DNA of 64,000 bases from Oceanobacillus salinisoli (GCF_009733865.1 NZ_WOFB01000002.1:124001-188000); one strand, 5' to 3'; positions 27,046 to 35,885 are shown, counted from the first letter of the stretch. The notes: generated by a model not told the origin, from the sequence alone. Numbers and translations are program-made.

Positions 27046-27075
27046 GGAGGGGGAGAGAACTTTCCCCCTTCTTAG
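27046..27075 (+). terminator. Terminator of the binding-protein-like gene
   Basis: GGAGGGGGAGAGAACTTTCC forms a stem with the CCCCCTTC that follows (GGGGGA/TCCCCC around GAGAACT). The T-rich tail (TTCTTAG) is weak. Confidence 0.55.
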
Positions 27076-27097
27076 TCAATAAATGTCAACCAACTCT

Positions 27098-27160
27098 AAT
27101 TCGCGCGGTGGCCAAGTCAAATCGAGCGACAGTCACCTAATTCGCGCGACAACCAAACAA
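27098..27160. repeat. Degenerate tandem repeat, unit about 20-21 bp
   Basis: AATTCGCGCG starts at 27098 and 27139, and AATCGAGCG at 27119, so the period is 21 and 20 bp. The intervening bases are variable (GTGGCCAAGT, ACAGTCACCT, ACAACCAAAC). No coding frame persists. Confidence 0.5.
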
Positions 27161-27213
27161 CTAAAAACCTCGCAATTGCTTAAATAGCCGTTACCACAAG
27201 ATAGTTTTTCGTA

Positions 27214-28587
27214 TTATAGCCGTTTAGCTCCAGTAGTTCTACCGCCAAATAAAATAGTAATGAGCGGACTAAGCAGACAGAAGAATGCAAAAGGCAGATA
27301 TTCCAGAACAGATACACCTAATACATTTGCAATAAATACACCACATACACTCCATGGGACGAGTGGATTGATAACTGTACCGGCATCTTCCAAAGTTCTG
27401 GATAATGCTTTTTTAGATAATCCAGCCTTATGGTAAATCCCTTTAAATGTTTCCCCTGTTAATAAAATCGATAAATATTGCTCCCCGATTAAAACATTTA
27501 CTCCAATTGCTGTTGCAGCTGTTGTAGCAATGGTCGTTCTAATATTTCTAATCTTGTCTTGAACTGCCGTTAACAAACTTGGGATAATTCCAGTGACAAA
27601 CAGTAATCCTCCGAAACTCAATGCCAAAATAACAAGAGAAATGGTGAAGAGCATACTATTGATTCCACCTTTAGTAAGCAGTTCATTTACTGGTTCAAAA
27701 TCAGTCGCTCCAATATATCCATCGAACCAGATTGCCCAGATTTCTGACCACGTAAACGGATTATTCAACCATGCAAAGAAAGTTGCTACCAAACTGCTTA
27801 TGGCTAAAGCGATAAATGCAGGGACACGGAATATCGTACAAATAATAAGCAATACTAGTGGAATCCAGGATGTGAAATGAATAAGATTAGTCGATATTAG
27901 TGCCTCTTGGTAGTCTTGAATATTGGTTATCATGGCAGTCTCATTTGGTGATAACATGACAAAGATAATAAACGAAATAATAAATGCAGGAATTGTTGTT
28001 AAACTAATGTGTTTAATATGGTCAAATAAATCGACACCAACAATGGTAGATGCAAGATTGGTTGTATCAGATAATGGCGACATTTTATCACCAAAAAATG
28101 CACCAGAAACTATTGCCCCCGCTGTTATAGCTAATGATGCATCCATGGCATTTGCCATTCCGATAAATGCAACCCCTATGGTTGCCGTAGTAGTAAGGGA
28201 ACTGCCAAGTGATACCCCAATAATGGCTGTAACAGCAAACACAATACCGAAGAACCATGTGCCATTAATGATGGAAAATCCTGCATTAATCATAGATGGG
28301 ATCGTTCCACTAATCATCCAGCTGCTGACTAATACACCGATAAGGAAGAATAGAAAAATCGCACCCATTGCTGATTTTGCACCAGCGATCATTCCTTCCT
28401 GCAGGTCTTTAAAAGAAATTTTCTTAAAAAACCCAAAAGTGATGAGCAGGAATATCCCCAATAATATCGGAATATGTGGTGCTGTTCCCAGACCAATAAT
28501 AAAGTAACTGATGAGGCCTATAATGAGAATAAAGAATAGCAGGGACTCTGCTAATGATGGCTGATATTTAGGTTGAATCGGAAACAT
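27214..28587 (-). CDS. nhaC: NhaC-family antiporter, probable amino acid (tyrosine) transporter
   Basis: Membrane transporter of the NhaC family, annotated as Na+/H+ antiporters. The 457-aa protein has about 12 spans and typical NhaC segments: FGFFKKISFKDLQEGMIAG, SGAFFGDKMSPLSDTTNLAS, and LVPWSVCGVFIANVLGV. AGGAGGT lies about 6 nt before the ATG. It sits behind a T-box leader whose specifier reads as Tyr UAC. In Firmicutes, T-box-controlled NhaC homologues have been predicted to import tyrosine, which fits better than pure ion exchange. Function is therefore an inference between these two. Confidence 0.85.
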   Translation of the reverse strand: MFPIQPKYQPSLAESLLFFILIIGLISYFIIGLGTAPHIPILLGIFLLITFGFFKKISFKDLQEGMIAGAKSAMGAIFLFFLIGVLVSSWMISGTIPSMINAGFSIINGTWFFGIVFAVTAIIGVSLGSSLTTTATIGVAFIGMANAMDASLAITAGAIVSGAFFGDKMSPLSDTTNLASTIVGVDLFDHIKHISLTTIPAFIISFIIFVMLSPNETAMITNIQDYQEALISTNLIHFTSWIPLVLLIICTIFRVPAFIALAISSLVATFFAWLNNPFTWSEIWAIWFDGYIGATDFEPVNELLTKGGINSMLFTISLVILALSFGGLLFVTGIIPSLLTAVQDKIRNIRTTIATTAATAIGVNVLIGEQYLSILLTGETFKGIYHKAGLSKKALSRTLEDAGTVINPLVPWSVCGVFIANVLGVSVLEYLPFAFFCLLSPLITILFGGRTTGAKRL

Positions 28588-28639
28588 ACAAAAACCTCCT
28601 GATTGTAATTTTATAAACGTCCTCTTTTAGTAAAAGAGT

Positions 28640-28920
28640 AAAAGAAAAAAAGCCTCATCCCATAGTAGGGACGAAGCTTTTCTCCGCGGTACCACCCTGA
28701 TTGATGAAAATAATATATTTTCATCCACTTCATTTATGCTTAAATCCAATCGTTGTCTAGAATCTGCGTTCCTTGCTTAGTATACTTTCGCTTTTCTATG
28801 ATGAATGTGTAATTCAATTATTTCCTGCCAAAGTTTCCACCAATCACTTTGTCTCTTCGTGCTGCCCGGGAATAATCTACTATGCATTCTTGGATTGCTT
28901 ATGTGATTGTTTGATAGTAT
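28640..28920 (-). promoter_or_regulatory. T-box riboswitch leader, tyrosine-type specifier
   Basis: On the minus strand the conserved T-box AGGGTGGTACCGCG (complement of 28685-28698) is followed by a terminator hairpin (AAAGC...GCTTTTTTT, 28641-28680). Upstream, Stem I shows AGTA, AGAGA and a GGTGGAAA loop. Its 3' specifier strand is GAATTACACATTC, with UAC (complement of 28809-28811) followed by A. UAC is a Tyr codon. The UGGU bulge matches an A discriminator, as in tRNA-Tyr. Uncharged tRNA-Tyr should favour read-through into nhaC. Confidence 0.88.
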
Positions 28921-28922
28921 AG

Positions 28923-28952
28923 AATATACAATCTGCATTTGATGATTGTCAA
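28923..28952 (-). promoter_or_regulatory. Promoter of the T-box leader
   Basis: On the minus strand TTGACA (complement of 28947-28952) and TATATT (complement of 28923-28928) are 18 bp apart, just before Stem I. Confidence 0.75.
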
Positions 28953-28974
28953 TAGTTAATTTTTCCAAAAAAAA

Positions 28975-29526
28975 TTATTCCGGATAGTAAATGATGTTAT
29001 GAAAATGAACGGGCTCTTCTCCACTATTGGAATACATATGTTCCACATTGGCTTTAAAATGGATGAATTGATTGGGGGATAGAGTATATTTTTCCCCTTG
29101 AATCTCAAGTGTCAATTTACCACTTTGGATAAGTATATATTCTTCACCTAAATGTTTTTCTGATTGATGTGTATGTCCTGGTTGAAGATGAACAGAGAAA
29201 ATCTCAAATTTCTTTTCCGGATGAAAAGAGAAAATGGAGTAGACTTGATAATTTCCTTCATCATCAACGGCAGGAGTAATAGCTTTTAGATCGACAACTT
29301 CAATTTTCGTTTTATCTATTTCTTTCATAAAACTGGAAAAGGATACTTGCAACCCATTAGCGATTTTCCAAAGGGTCGTTACGGTAGGATTGGAATTCCC
29401 TTTCTCGATTTGAGCTAACATTGCTTTACTTACACCTGTTAAGTTGGAAACTTTATCTAAACTTAATCCGCGCTCCTTCCTTATGTTAACGAGGTTATAA
29501 GCAATTATATCCTGAATAGGTTCCAT
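28975..29526 (-). CDS. XRE-family regulator with cupin domain
   Basis: DNA-binding regulator: an N-terminal helix-turn-helix (about 8-62, NIRKERGLSLDKVSNLTGVSKAMLAQIEKGNSNP) followed by a small beta-barrel cupin (about 105-180, VHLQPGHTHQSEKHLGEEYIL...VEHMYSNSGEEPVHFHNIIYY) with His ligands suited to bind a metal or small ligand. The 183-aa length is typical of the PuuR/SutR-like type. ATG 29526 has GGGGAG upstream; GTG 29529 is too close. It lies directly upstream of the T-box and nhaC on the same strand, so it probably controls this transporter, itself, or both. Confidence 0.88.
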   Translation of the reverse strand: MEPIQDIIAYNLVNIRKERGLSLDKVSNLTGVSKAMLAQIEKGNSNPTVTTLWKIANGLQVSFSSFMKEIDKTKIEVVDLKAITPAVDDEGNYQVYSIFSFHPEKKFEIFSVHLQPGHTHQSEKHLGEEYILIQSGKLTLEIQGEKYTLSPNQFIHFKANVEHMYSNSGEEPVHFHNIIYYPE

Positions 29527-29586
29527 CACATCTCCCCATTTCTTCTAGTAGAAAATAATGAAGTTTTTTCCATAGTTGTTGTCTAT

Positions 29587-29615
29587 TATAACATATGATT
29601 GTATAATATAACATA
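29587..29615. promoter_or_regulatory. Direct repeats in the XRE-cupin promoter
   Basis: TATAACATA occurs at 29587-29595 and 29607-29615, exactly 20 bp (two helical turns) apart. One copy overlaps a TATAAT-like -10 on the minus strand. This is a possible autoregulatory operator. Confidence 0.4.
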
Positions 29616-29680
29616 CAACTTTGTAGGGGTAAGTTTCCTACTTTATTTGATTAGTGAGGTTGAAAAAATGGAATGAGGGC

Positions 29681-30580
29681 TGAAATAAGTTAATGAAGGC
29701 TGAAATAAGTTAATGAAGGCTGAAATAAGAAAATGAAAGCTGAAATATGAGAATGAAAGCTGAAATATGAGAATGAAGGCTGAAATATGGAAATGAAAGC
29801 TGAAATATGAGAATGAAGGCTGAAATATGAGAATGAAGGCTGAAATATGAGAATGAAGGCTGAAATATGAGAATGAAGGCTGAAATATGAGAATGAAGGC
29901 TGAAATATGAGAATGAAGGCTGAAATATGAGAATGAAGGCTGAAATATGAGAATGAAGGCTGAAATATGAGAATGAAGGCTGAAATATGAGAATGAAGGC
30001 TGAAATATGAGAATGAAGGCTGAAATATGAGAATGAAGGCTGAAATATGAGAATGAAGGCTGAAATATGAGAATGAAGGCTGAAATATGAGAATGAAGGC
30101 TGAAATATGAGAATGAAGGCTGAAATATGAGAATGAAGGCTGAAATATGAGAATGAAGGCTGAAATATGAGAATGAAGGCTGAAATATGAGAATGAAGGC
30201 TGAAATATGAGAATGAAGGCTGAAATATGAGAATGAAGGCTGAAATATGAGAATGAAGGCTGAAATATGAGAATGAAGGCTGAAATATGAGAATGAAGGC
30301 TGAAATATGAGAATGAAGGCTGAAATATGAGAATGAAGGCTGAAATATGAGAATGAAGGCTGAAATATGAGAATGAAGGCTGAAATATGAGAATGAAGGC
30401 TGAAATATGAGAATGAAGGCTGAAATATGAGAATGAAGGCTGAAATATGAGAATGAAGGCTGAAATATGAGAATGAAGGCTGAAATATGAGAATGAAGGC
30501 TGAAATATGAGAATGAAGGCTGAAATATGAGAATGAAGGCTGAATTATGAGAATGAAGGCTAAATTAAGAGAATGAAAGT
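29681..30580 (+). repeat. 20-bp tandem array, 45 units
   Basis: The unit TGAAATATGAGAATGAAGGC repeats 45 times over 900 bp. A run of 37 units (29801-30540) is identical at every base; the outer units diverge on both sides (for example TGAAATAAGTTAATGAAGGC at 29681). Each unit holds an ATG-to-TGA frame of eight codons (peptide MRMKAEI) whose stop overlaps the next ATG as ATGA, with AAGG 7 nt before every ATG. No inverted symmetry is visible and no long frame crosses it. It lies between a divergent regulator and azlC. A half unit precedes it at 29671. Confidence 0.97.
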
Positions 30581-30604
30581 AAAACTTAAATTAGGGGGGA
30601 TAAC

Positions 30605-31357
30605 GTGATTTCGAAACGGAGGACAGAAGCTCAAATTGAGCCCGCGATGGAAAACGAAGCCGGTCAATTACATATGTTTCAAAGAGGGATGATGACAGGT
30701 ATACCGATTATGTTAGGGTACTTGCCGATTGCTGTTACGTTTGGTGTGTTGGCAAAACAAGCTGGGATGTCCTTGACGGAACTAACGTTAATGAGTCTTT
30801 TGGTTTTTGCCGGAGCAGCACAATTTATGGGGACGAATATGATTGCTGTTGGTACTGGCGCACTGGAAATTATTATTGCAACCTTTGTACTGAATTTCCG
30901 TCATTTTGTCATGAGTCTTTCCTTTATGAATCAGCTACGGGGAATCGCTCTAAAGTGGAAGTTGCCAATGTCGCTTGGGTTAACGGACGAAACCTTTGCC
31001 GTCTCTGCTTTGCATTCGGAAGAGGCAAGAAAAGAAAATGGGGCTTTTTATTACATTGGAATTATCATCGTTGCATATCTCTCATGGGTGTTAGGTTCTT
31101 TGCTTGGTGGAATACTTGGTGAAATTATTCCCGAACGTTTAAGTCAAAGTATGGGAATTGCATTATATGCTATGTTTATTGGTCTACTTGTCCCGTCTGT
31201 GAAAAAGAATTTAAGAATTGGTCTAATTGCTATTATTGCAATGTTAATCAATGCGATTTGTGTGCAACTCGGACTGAGCACAGGGTGGGCGATTGTGATA
31301 GGTACGGTTCTTGGTGGTATGAGTGGAATTTATTTATTTAAGGAGAATGAACAATGA
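30605..31357 (+). CDS. azlC: Branched-chain amino acid exporter large subunit, AzlC family
   Basis: Membrane protein that with AzlD exports branched-chain amino acids or analogues. The 250-aa product has about seven hydrophobic segments and AzlC signatures PIMLGYLPIAVTFGVLAKQAG (near 35-55), LLVFAGAAQFMG and NFRHFVMSLSF, plus TDETFAVS. The GTG start has GGGGGGA upstream. It overlaps azlD by ATGA. Directly upstream is the 900-bp tandem array, so the promoter must lie within, beyond or in the last 25 bp after it. Confidence 0.92.
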   Translation: MISKRRTEAQIEPAMENEAGQLHMFQRGMMTGIPIMLGYLPIAVTFGVLAKQAGMSLTELTLMSLLVFAGAAQFMGTNMIAVGTGALEIIIATFVLNFRHFVMSLSFMNQLRGIALKWKLPMSLGLTDETFAVSALHSEEARKENGAFYYIGIIIVAYLSWVLGSLLGGILGEIIPERLSQSMGIALYAMFIGLLVPSVKKNLRIGLIAIIAMLINAICVQLGLSTGWAIVIGTVLGGMSGIYLFKENEQ

Positions 31358-31650
31358 CGAACTTATTAATTATTATAGGGATGTCTATCGTGACGATGGT
31401 ACCAAGAATTATTCCAGCATTTGTTGTGGAAAAATTACAATTTCGTCCATGGATCAATCGTTGGCTAAGTGCCATTCCATATGCTGCTTTGGGAGCATTG
31501 ATTTTCCCTGGGATTATGACAGTGATTCCTGAAGAACCGATGGTAGGAATCATTGGAGGGGTAGTAGCAATTATACTGGCCTCCTTTGGATTAAATGTTG
31601 TCCTGGTTGTAATAGGTGCTATTCTAACGGTATTTTTGTTTACGGTATAA
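31354..31650 (+). CDS. azlD: Branched-chain amino acid exporter small subunit, AzlD family
   Basis: Partner of AzlC. The 98-aa protein has three to four membrane spans and the family stretch VTMVPRIIPAFVVEKLQFRP, followed by WLSAIPYAALGALIFPG. Its ATG overlaps the azlC stop by four bases with GGAGAATG ahead, so translation is coupled. A hairpin terminator lies immediately after the stop. Confidence 0.92.
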   Translation: MTNLLIIIGMSIVTMVPRIIPAFVVEKLQFRPWINRWLSAIPYAALGALIFPGIMTVIPEEPMVGIIGGVVAIILASFGLNVVLVVIGAILTVFLFTV

Positions 31651-31651
31651 T

Positions 31652-31680
31652 AAATAGGCTGCCTTTATGGCAGTCTATTT
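31652..31680. terminator. Shared terminator between azlD and the CDF gene
   Basis: AAATAGGCTGCC and GGCAGTCTATTT pair around TTTAT. It lies between convergent genes and overlaps the last codons of the CDF gene on the minus strand. Confidence 0.75.
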
Positions 31681-32547
31681 ATAATAAGGTTCAATGTGAA
31701 TATGTGCATGTGTAATTTTATGTTTTTCGAATAAGTAACTCTCTATATTTTCTGTCACATGATGGCTTTGTTCTACATTTAAACTGGGATCGACTAATAT
31801 CGTTACTTCCAACAAGGACTGATTACCGTGGACACGTCCTTTAACATCGACTACTTCTTTTACTTCTTCAACTTTTTCAATACTCGATTTTATTTCTTTT
31901 AACTTTTCTTCCTCAAAACCATCTGTAAGCGTTAATGTCGCTTCCCTGAAAATGTCCCATGCTGTCTTGCAAATAATAATTCCTACAACAAATCCAGCGA
32001 GTGGGTCAAGCCAAAACAGACCAAATTGTGCCCCGACAATTCCTATAAATGCCCCGATACTTACGAGCGCATCCGATTTGTTATCCTGTGCCGCTGCATT
32101 CAAAGAACTGCTTTCAATTTTCTTTGCCAGTGCAGCATTATAACGATAGACAAAAAACATGATGACCGCAGCTCCAAGAGCAGTCCAAGCTGTTAATAAA
32201 TTTGGCGCCTCTGATATTTGACCGGCGATTATTTTTTGGAGTGTCTCAAATATAACTTGGATACCAATAAACATCATAATGAATGCTGCGAATAAAGAGG
32301 CAATGGTTTCAACACGGTAATGCCCATATGGATGATCCTCATCTGGAGGTTTACGTGATATTTTTAAACCTGCCAGGACAGCTACAGATGCAACAACATC
32401 CGTAGCATTATTTAATCCATCTGCACGTAAGGCATCGGAATTACCGATATAAGCAATAATCAGTTTGATGATGGATAAAGTAACATAAGCGAATATACTA
32501 ATCCAGGCGCCCTTTTCGCCCTGCTTTAAGTTATTCGAATAATTCAT
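31675..32547 (-). CDS. Cation diffusion facilitator (CDF) family transporter
   Basis: Proton-driven exporter of divalent metals (Zn2+, Mn2+, Fe2+ or Cd2+). The 290-aa protein has six spans and the CDF metal-site motifs DALRADGLNNATDVVAS (about 41-57) and AAQDNKSDALVSIG (about 153-166), the HPYGHYRVE loop, and a C-terminal cytoplasmic domain (about 205-290) with IHIEPYYK. ATG 32547 is preferred because GGAGG lies 7 nt upstream; reading from 32628 would add 27 unlikely residues. Metal specificity is not resolved. Confidence 0.9.
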   Translation of the reverse strand: MNYSNNLKQGEKGAWISIFAYVTLSIIKLIIAYIGNSDALRADGLNNATDVVASVAVLAGLKISRKPPDEDHPYGHYRVETIASLFAAFIMMFIGIQVIFETLQKIIAGQISEAPNLLTAWTALGAAVIMFFVYRYNAALAKKIESSSLNAAAQDNKSDALVSIGAFIGIVGAQFGLFWLDPLAGFVVGIIICKTAWDIFREATLTLTDGFEEEKLKEIKSSIEKVEEVKEVVDVKGRVHGNQSLLEVTILVDPSLNVEQSHHVTENIESYLFEKHKITHAHIHIEPYYK

Positions 32548-32726
32548 TTCATTTCCTCCACTTTTCACATGTTGACAGCGTTCTATATAATATCCCCTTA
32601 TTTGTATGTAGCTATCATAGTCTAACAAATGTCATGTTGGTGAGTCTAGAGAAACATAAAAGGCTTCGGTTATATGTATTGGGAGTTACTAATTATTTTT
32701 CGTAAGGCAAAATTTAACGTAATAGG

Positions 32727-32781
32727 ATGTTTAAAAGTATTAAGCCCCAAACTTTTACGGTCATTTTGAACACGCACCATA
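32727..32781 (+). repeat. Repeat A remnant
   Basis: GGATGTTTAAAAGTATTAAG at the left and CATTTTGAACACGCACCATA at the right resemble the two ends of repeat A with the centre missing. It lies in the otherwise featureless 340-bp gap (32548-32888) upstream of the IDEAL-domain gene. Confidence 0.5.
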
Positions 32782-32888
32782 ACCAATAGTATCTGTAAAA
32801 AATGACAAAGATATTTATGAGAAAAATGAGTTGCTTTTTTTCGGAAAATTTAGGATAATAGATAAAAGGAGCTAAGGGGGAGTTCTCA

Positions 32889-33122
32889 ATGAAAAAACAG
32901 AAAGCAGTTTATCGTTTTTGCCGTTATGAAGGTGCAGTGCTTTACGCGAAAAAAGGAATCCCTTATGAATTTAGTTTTAATGCTCAGTTAGTTTTGGATG
33001 AAATTTGTTTTAATTGGAATAAACAACAGCTGATTGAACAAATTAATCATTCCATTGAAACAAACAATAAAGAAGAATTTATGAAGTATAGTAACTTATA
33101 TAGACATTACGTCTGGGAGTAA
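32889..33122 (+). CDS. IDEAL-domain protein
   Basis: A 77-aa soluble protein. Its C-terminal half (about 35-75: LVLDEICFNWNKQQLIEQINHSIETNNKEEFMKYSNLYRHY) matches the short IDEAL domain found in Bacillaceae proteins of unknown function. AAGGGGGAG lies about 7 nt before the ATG. A terminator follows. The domain is predicted to be a helical protein-binding module in relatives; nothing further can be said. Confidence 0.78.
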   Translation: MKKQKAVYRFCRYEGAVLYAKKGIPYEFSFNAQLVLDEICFNWNKQQLIEQINHSIETNNKEEFMKYSNLYRHYVWE

Positions 33123-33129
33123 GTGATAT

Positions 33130-33162
33130 AGAGCCTCACCTATGATGGGTGGGGCTTTTTGT
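33130..33162 (+). terminator. Terminator of the IDEAL-domain gene
   Basis: AGCCTCACC and GGGTGGGGCT pair around TATGAT and are followed by TTTTTG. Confidence 0.85.
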
Positions 33163-33303
33163 GGCTCTGAAAAGCAAACGAATTGCTTAAAAGCTTGATT
33201 TTATAGTTTATGTAAATTTTAGAAAATATGCATAAAGTAGTTATACTATTTTGTTATACTTTATTTGCATATCGGGAGTTTTTTGAAAATAGGGGGTGGA
33301 TTC

Positions 33304-34584
33304 ATGGAGAATAGGAAAAAAATTCAACGCAGCTGGATGCTGTATGATTTTGGGAATTCAGCATTTGCAACGACTATTATGGCAGCGGTTTTACCTGTAT
33401 ATTATTCAACCGTTGCAGCAGCTGGAGTTGATGAAAATCTCGCAGCCAGTTACTGGGGATATTCTCAATCTATTTCTGTACTGATTGTAGCTATTTTAGC
33501 ACCAATATTGGGAGTTATTAGTGATTTCACGTCAGCTAAAAAGAAATTTCTCCATTTTTTTGCATTTATGGGTATTATAGCAAGTATTCTACTGGCTTTT
33601 GTCGGTGAAGGAGACTACATATTAGCATCTGTTTTATTTATTGTTGGGTCTATTGGGTTTTCCGGTGCGAATATTTTCTATGATTCGTTTTTGCCCGAAA
33701 TCGCGGATAGAAATGAGATGGATAAAGTCTCATCTGGTGGTTTTGCTTACGGATATATTGGTGGGGGGATATTACTGGCGATAAATATTCTTATGATATT
33801 AAATCCGCAATGGTTTGGAATTCCGAATACAACGTTGGCTACTCAAATCTCCTTTGTTACAGTTGGGGTCTGGTGGTTTATTTTTTCCATTCCGCTAATA
33901 AAAAATATAAAAGAGGAGAAAAAGTTTCATAACCATAAAAGAGACAGGTCATATGCTGCAATTGGTTTCTTGAGAGTTGGAAATACATTTAAAGAAATAA
34001 GACGCTATAAGCAATTGTTGATTTTTTTATTGGCATTTTGGCTTTATAATGATGGGATTTCTACGATTATTCGTATGGCCACTGTTTATGGGAGTTCAAT
34101 TGGGATTGGCAGTAATGATTTAATTGTTGCCCTATTAATTACCCAGTTTGTTGGGATTCCCTTTACATTTTTCTTTGGTTGGCTGGCAACGAAAATAACT
34201 GCGAAAAAAGCTTTATATATTACGTTATTTGTTTATTTAGGCATTGTTTCCATCGGATACTTTATGACTTCGGCTGTACATTTTTATGTTTTGGCCATTT
34301 GTGTAGGAATGGTACAAGGGGGAGCCCAAGCTTTAAGCAGGTCTATTTTTGGGAGTATGGTTCCGGAAAATAAGAAAGCAGAATTCTTTGGTTTTTACGG
34401 GATTTCCTCTAAATTTGCCGCTGTTATTGGGCCTTTCGCGTTTGCTTTGATCGGTCAGGTTACCGGGAATAGCAGAACGGGAATCTTATCGCTAGTTGTA
34501 TTCTTTATAGCTGGAATAGTGATTTTACGATTTGTAGACATTGAGAAGGGAATTCAAGAGGCGAAGGAGCCTGTGGCAAGTTAA
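33304..34584 (+). CDS. MFS transporter, UMF1/Atg22-like
   Basis: Permease of the UMF1 branch of the major facilitator superfamily, related to the vacuolar amino acid effluxer Atg22. The 426-aa protein has about 12 spans and the diagnostic opening RSWMLYDFGNSAFATTIMAAVLPVYY, NIFYDSFLPEIADRNEMDKVSS, and GGAQALSRSIFGSMVPENKKAEFFGFY. ATG 33304 is chosen because GGGGGTGGA lies just upstream; an earlier in-frame ATG at 33265 lacks a site. Substrate is unknown. Repeat D lies downstream. Confidence 0.9.
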   Translation: MENRKKIQRSWMLYDFGNSAFATTIMAAVLPVYYSTVAAAGVDENLAASYWGYSQSISVLIVAILAPILGVISDFTSAKKKFLHFFAFMGIIASILLAFVGEGDYILASVLFIVGSIGFSGANIFYDSFLPEIADRNEMDKVSSGGFAYGYIGGGILLAINILMILNPQWFGIPNTTLATQISFVTVGVWWFIFSIPLIKNIKEEKKFHNHKRDRSYAAIGFLRVGNTFKEIRRYKQLLIFLLAFWLYNDGISTIIRMATVYGSSIGIGSNDLIVALLITQFVGIPFTFFFGWLATKITAKKALYITLFVYLGIVSIGYFMTSAVHFYVLAICVGMVQGGAQALSRSIFGSMVPENKKAEFFGFYGISSKFAAVIGPFAFALIGQVTGNSRTGILSLVVFFIAGIVILRFVDIEKGIQEAKEPVAS

Positions 34585-34626
34585 CATCCGATTAATTGAA
34601 GACATACGTTAGGAAATTGTGAGATT

Positions 34627-34719
34627 TCAGCTAAAAGGAGTACGTCGCAGCTAAGAATTTTAACGTCTCAATATAAAAAGAATTCATTCGCTCAAAGGTG
34701 AGCGAATGAGTTTTTCTAA
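34627..34719. repeat. Repeat D copy 3: terminator-like element
   Basis: The hairpin CATTCGCT...AGCGAATG is followed by GAGTTTTTCTAA, and the 50 bp before it (AAAGGAGTACGTCGCAGCTAA...TTTTAACGTC) parallels the 25079 copy. It lies between convergent genes and can end the MFS transcript; the phospholipase stop codon lies in its right edge. Confidence 0.6.
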
Positions 34720-35633
34720 TGAAACAATGGATTACTAAATTTATTTTCTAATCCGAGTGACACTGGTTTTCCTGTATCATAAGAAATATTGCCAATTAAT
34801 TTTTCCAGCTTTTGTCTCGAACCCTCATTGTCTTTTTTCCAGTAATTCCCTAATTCGGTTAAGATTTCGATTGCTTCCACACGTCCTTCTTCATATAAAT
34901 CGATAAAGCTCTTATTAGATGGTTCGTTTGTTGCGGAATGATACCATGTCTGATTCTGTAAATTTAAGTAGTCCTTATCATCCTGTACCGGCTGGTGTGA
35001 ATAGGAAGAAATGTACGAGCGAAATAATAGATTTTTCCAGCCATGAGGATCGGATAAGAGCTTCAAAGCAAGAATCATATCCTTATATGCTTTATGGATA
35101 TATGAGGGTGAACTGTTTTTGAATTCCGGATAGTAATTGTTAATGGCAGTATGCATCATTTCAATGATTTCCTGATTTAAAGAACTGCCAACATGTATTT
35201 CTTTGTATACTTGTGTTTTCCATGTTTTTAAATGATGATATTTTTTCATCATTAAAGTGTCAATAATAACCTCTAATTTTTGGTGGTTGCTGCCCTCGTA
35301 ACCTGCATGGTAGTGGATGTATGGATGTGTATTTCGATCAAGTATATGATGAGTTAGGAACCCAACTACAAATGCTCGTACACATTTACTCTTTTTCTTT
35401 GCAGAAGTGATTAATTCCATCAAAAATGGACCACATTGTCTAGTATGTAATGCCATACCCATTTGTTGGAAAGGTTCATCTTTTATCCAAGGCCAAAAAT
35501 TATAATAAAAAAGCGGGTCAGGGCCTTGGGCTCCTAATTTTAAAAATGACTCAGTTTGTGAAGTTAGAAACGGTTGATTTACTGCATCCACGACTTCCTC
35601 ACAAAAAAGTATATGTGTCCATATATTTGGCAC
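34716..35633 (-). CDS. Zinc-dependent phospholipase C-like protein
   Basis: The 305-aa protein matches the zinc-dependent phospholipase C/S1-P1-nuclease-like fold. Metal-binding residues are visible in MPNIWTHILFCEEV (N-terminal Trp/His), GAQGPDPLFYYNFWPW (Asp), GFLTHHILDRNTHPYIHYHAG (several His) and NHQKLEVIIDTLMM (His/Glu). No signal peptide is seen, so unlike B. cereus PlcB it is likely cytoplasmic, as in many Bacillus homologues. The GTG start has GGGGGAT about 8 nt upstream. Substrate is unknown. Confidence 0.82.
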   Translation of the reverse strand: MPNIWTHILFCEEVVDAVNQPFLTSQTESFLKLGAQGPDPLFYYNFWPWIKDEPFQQMGMALHTRQCGPFLMELITSAKKKSKCVRAFVVGFLTHHILDRNTHPYIHYHAGYEGSNHQKLEVIIDTLMMKKYHHLKTWKTQVYKEIHVGSSLNQEIIEMMHTAINNYYPEFKNSSPSYIHKAYKDMILALKLLSDPHGWKNLLFRSYISSYSHQPVQDDKDYLNLQNQTWYHSATNEPSNKSFIDLYEEGRVEAIEILTELGNYWKKDNEGSRQKLEKLIGNISYDTGKPVSLGLENKFSNPLFH

Positions 35634-35885
35634 AGTGAAATCCCCCTTTATTTTTCTATATATAAAATGTAGATGATTTTACAAGTACTCATCTATTATA
35701 TAGTAAAAACGAAAGGATTTGGTGAAATAAAAAGGAAGAAACTTTTACAGGTTTATCTGATACATAATTCTGATTAGACACTATTAAGAATTTTATTATC
35801 ACCGTGTATTTTTTATTCTTTTATTTGGGAAATTTGTTACAATAGAGATGAAAAGTGAGAAGATTACATAGGGGAGGAAAATTGG

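Noticed and set aside
27923-28507. Reading frame of 194 codons antisense to nhaC
   Set aside because: Shadow of the hydrophobic transporter frame, without a ribosome site or family features.
29681-30580. CRISPR array as explanation of the repeats upstream of azlC
   Set aside because: Units are contiguous 20-mers with no unique spacers and no cas genes nearby.
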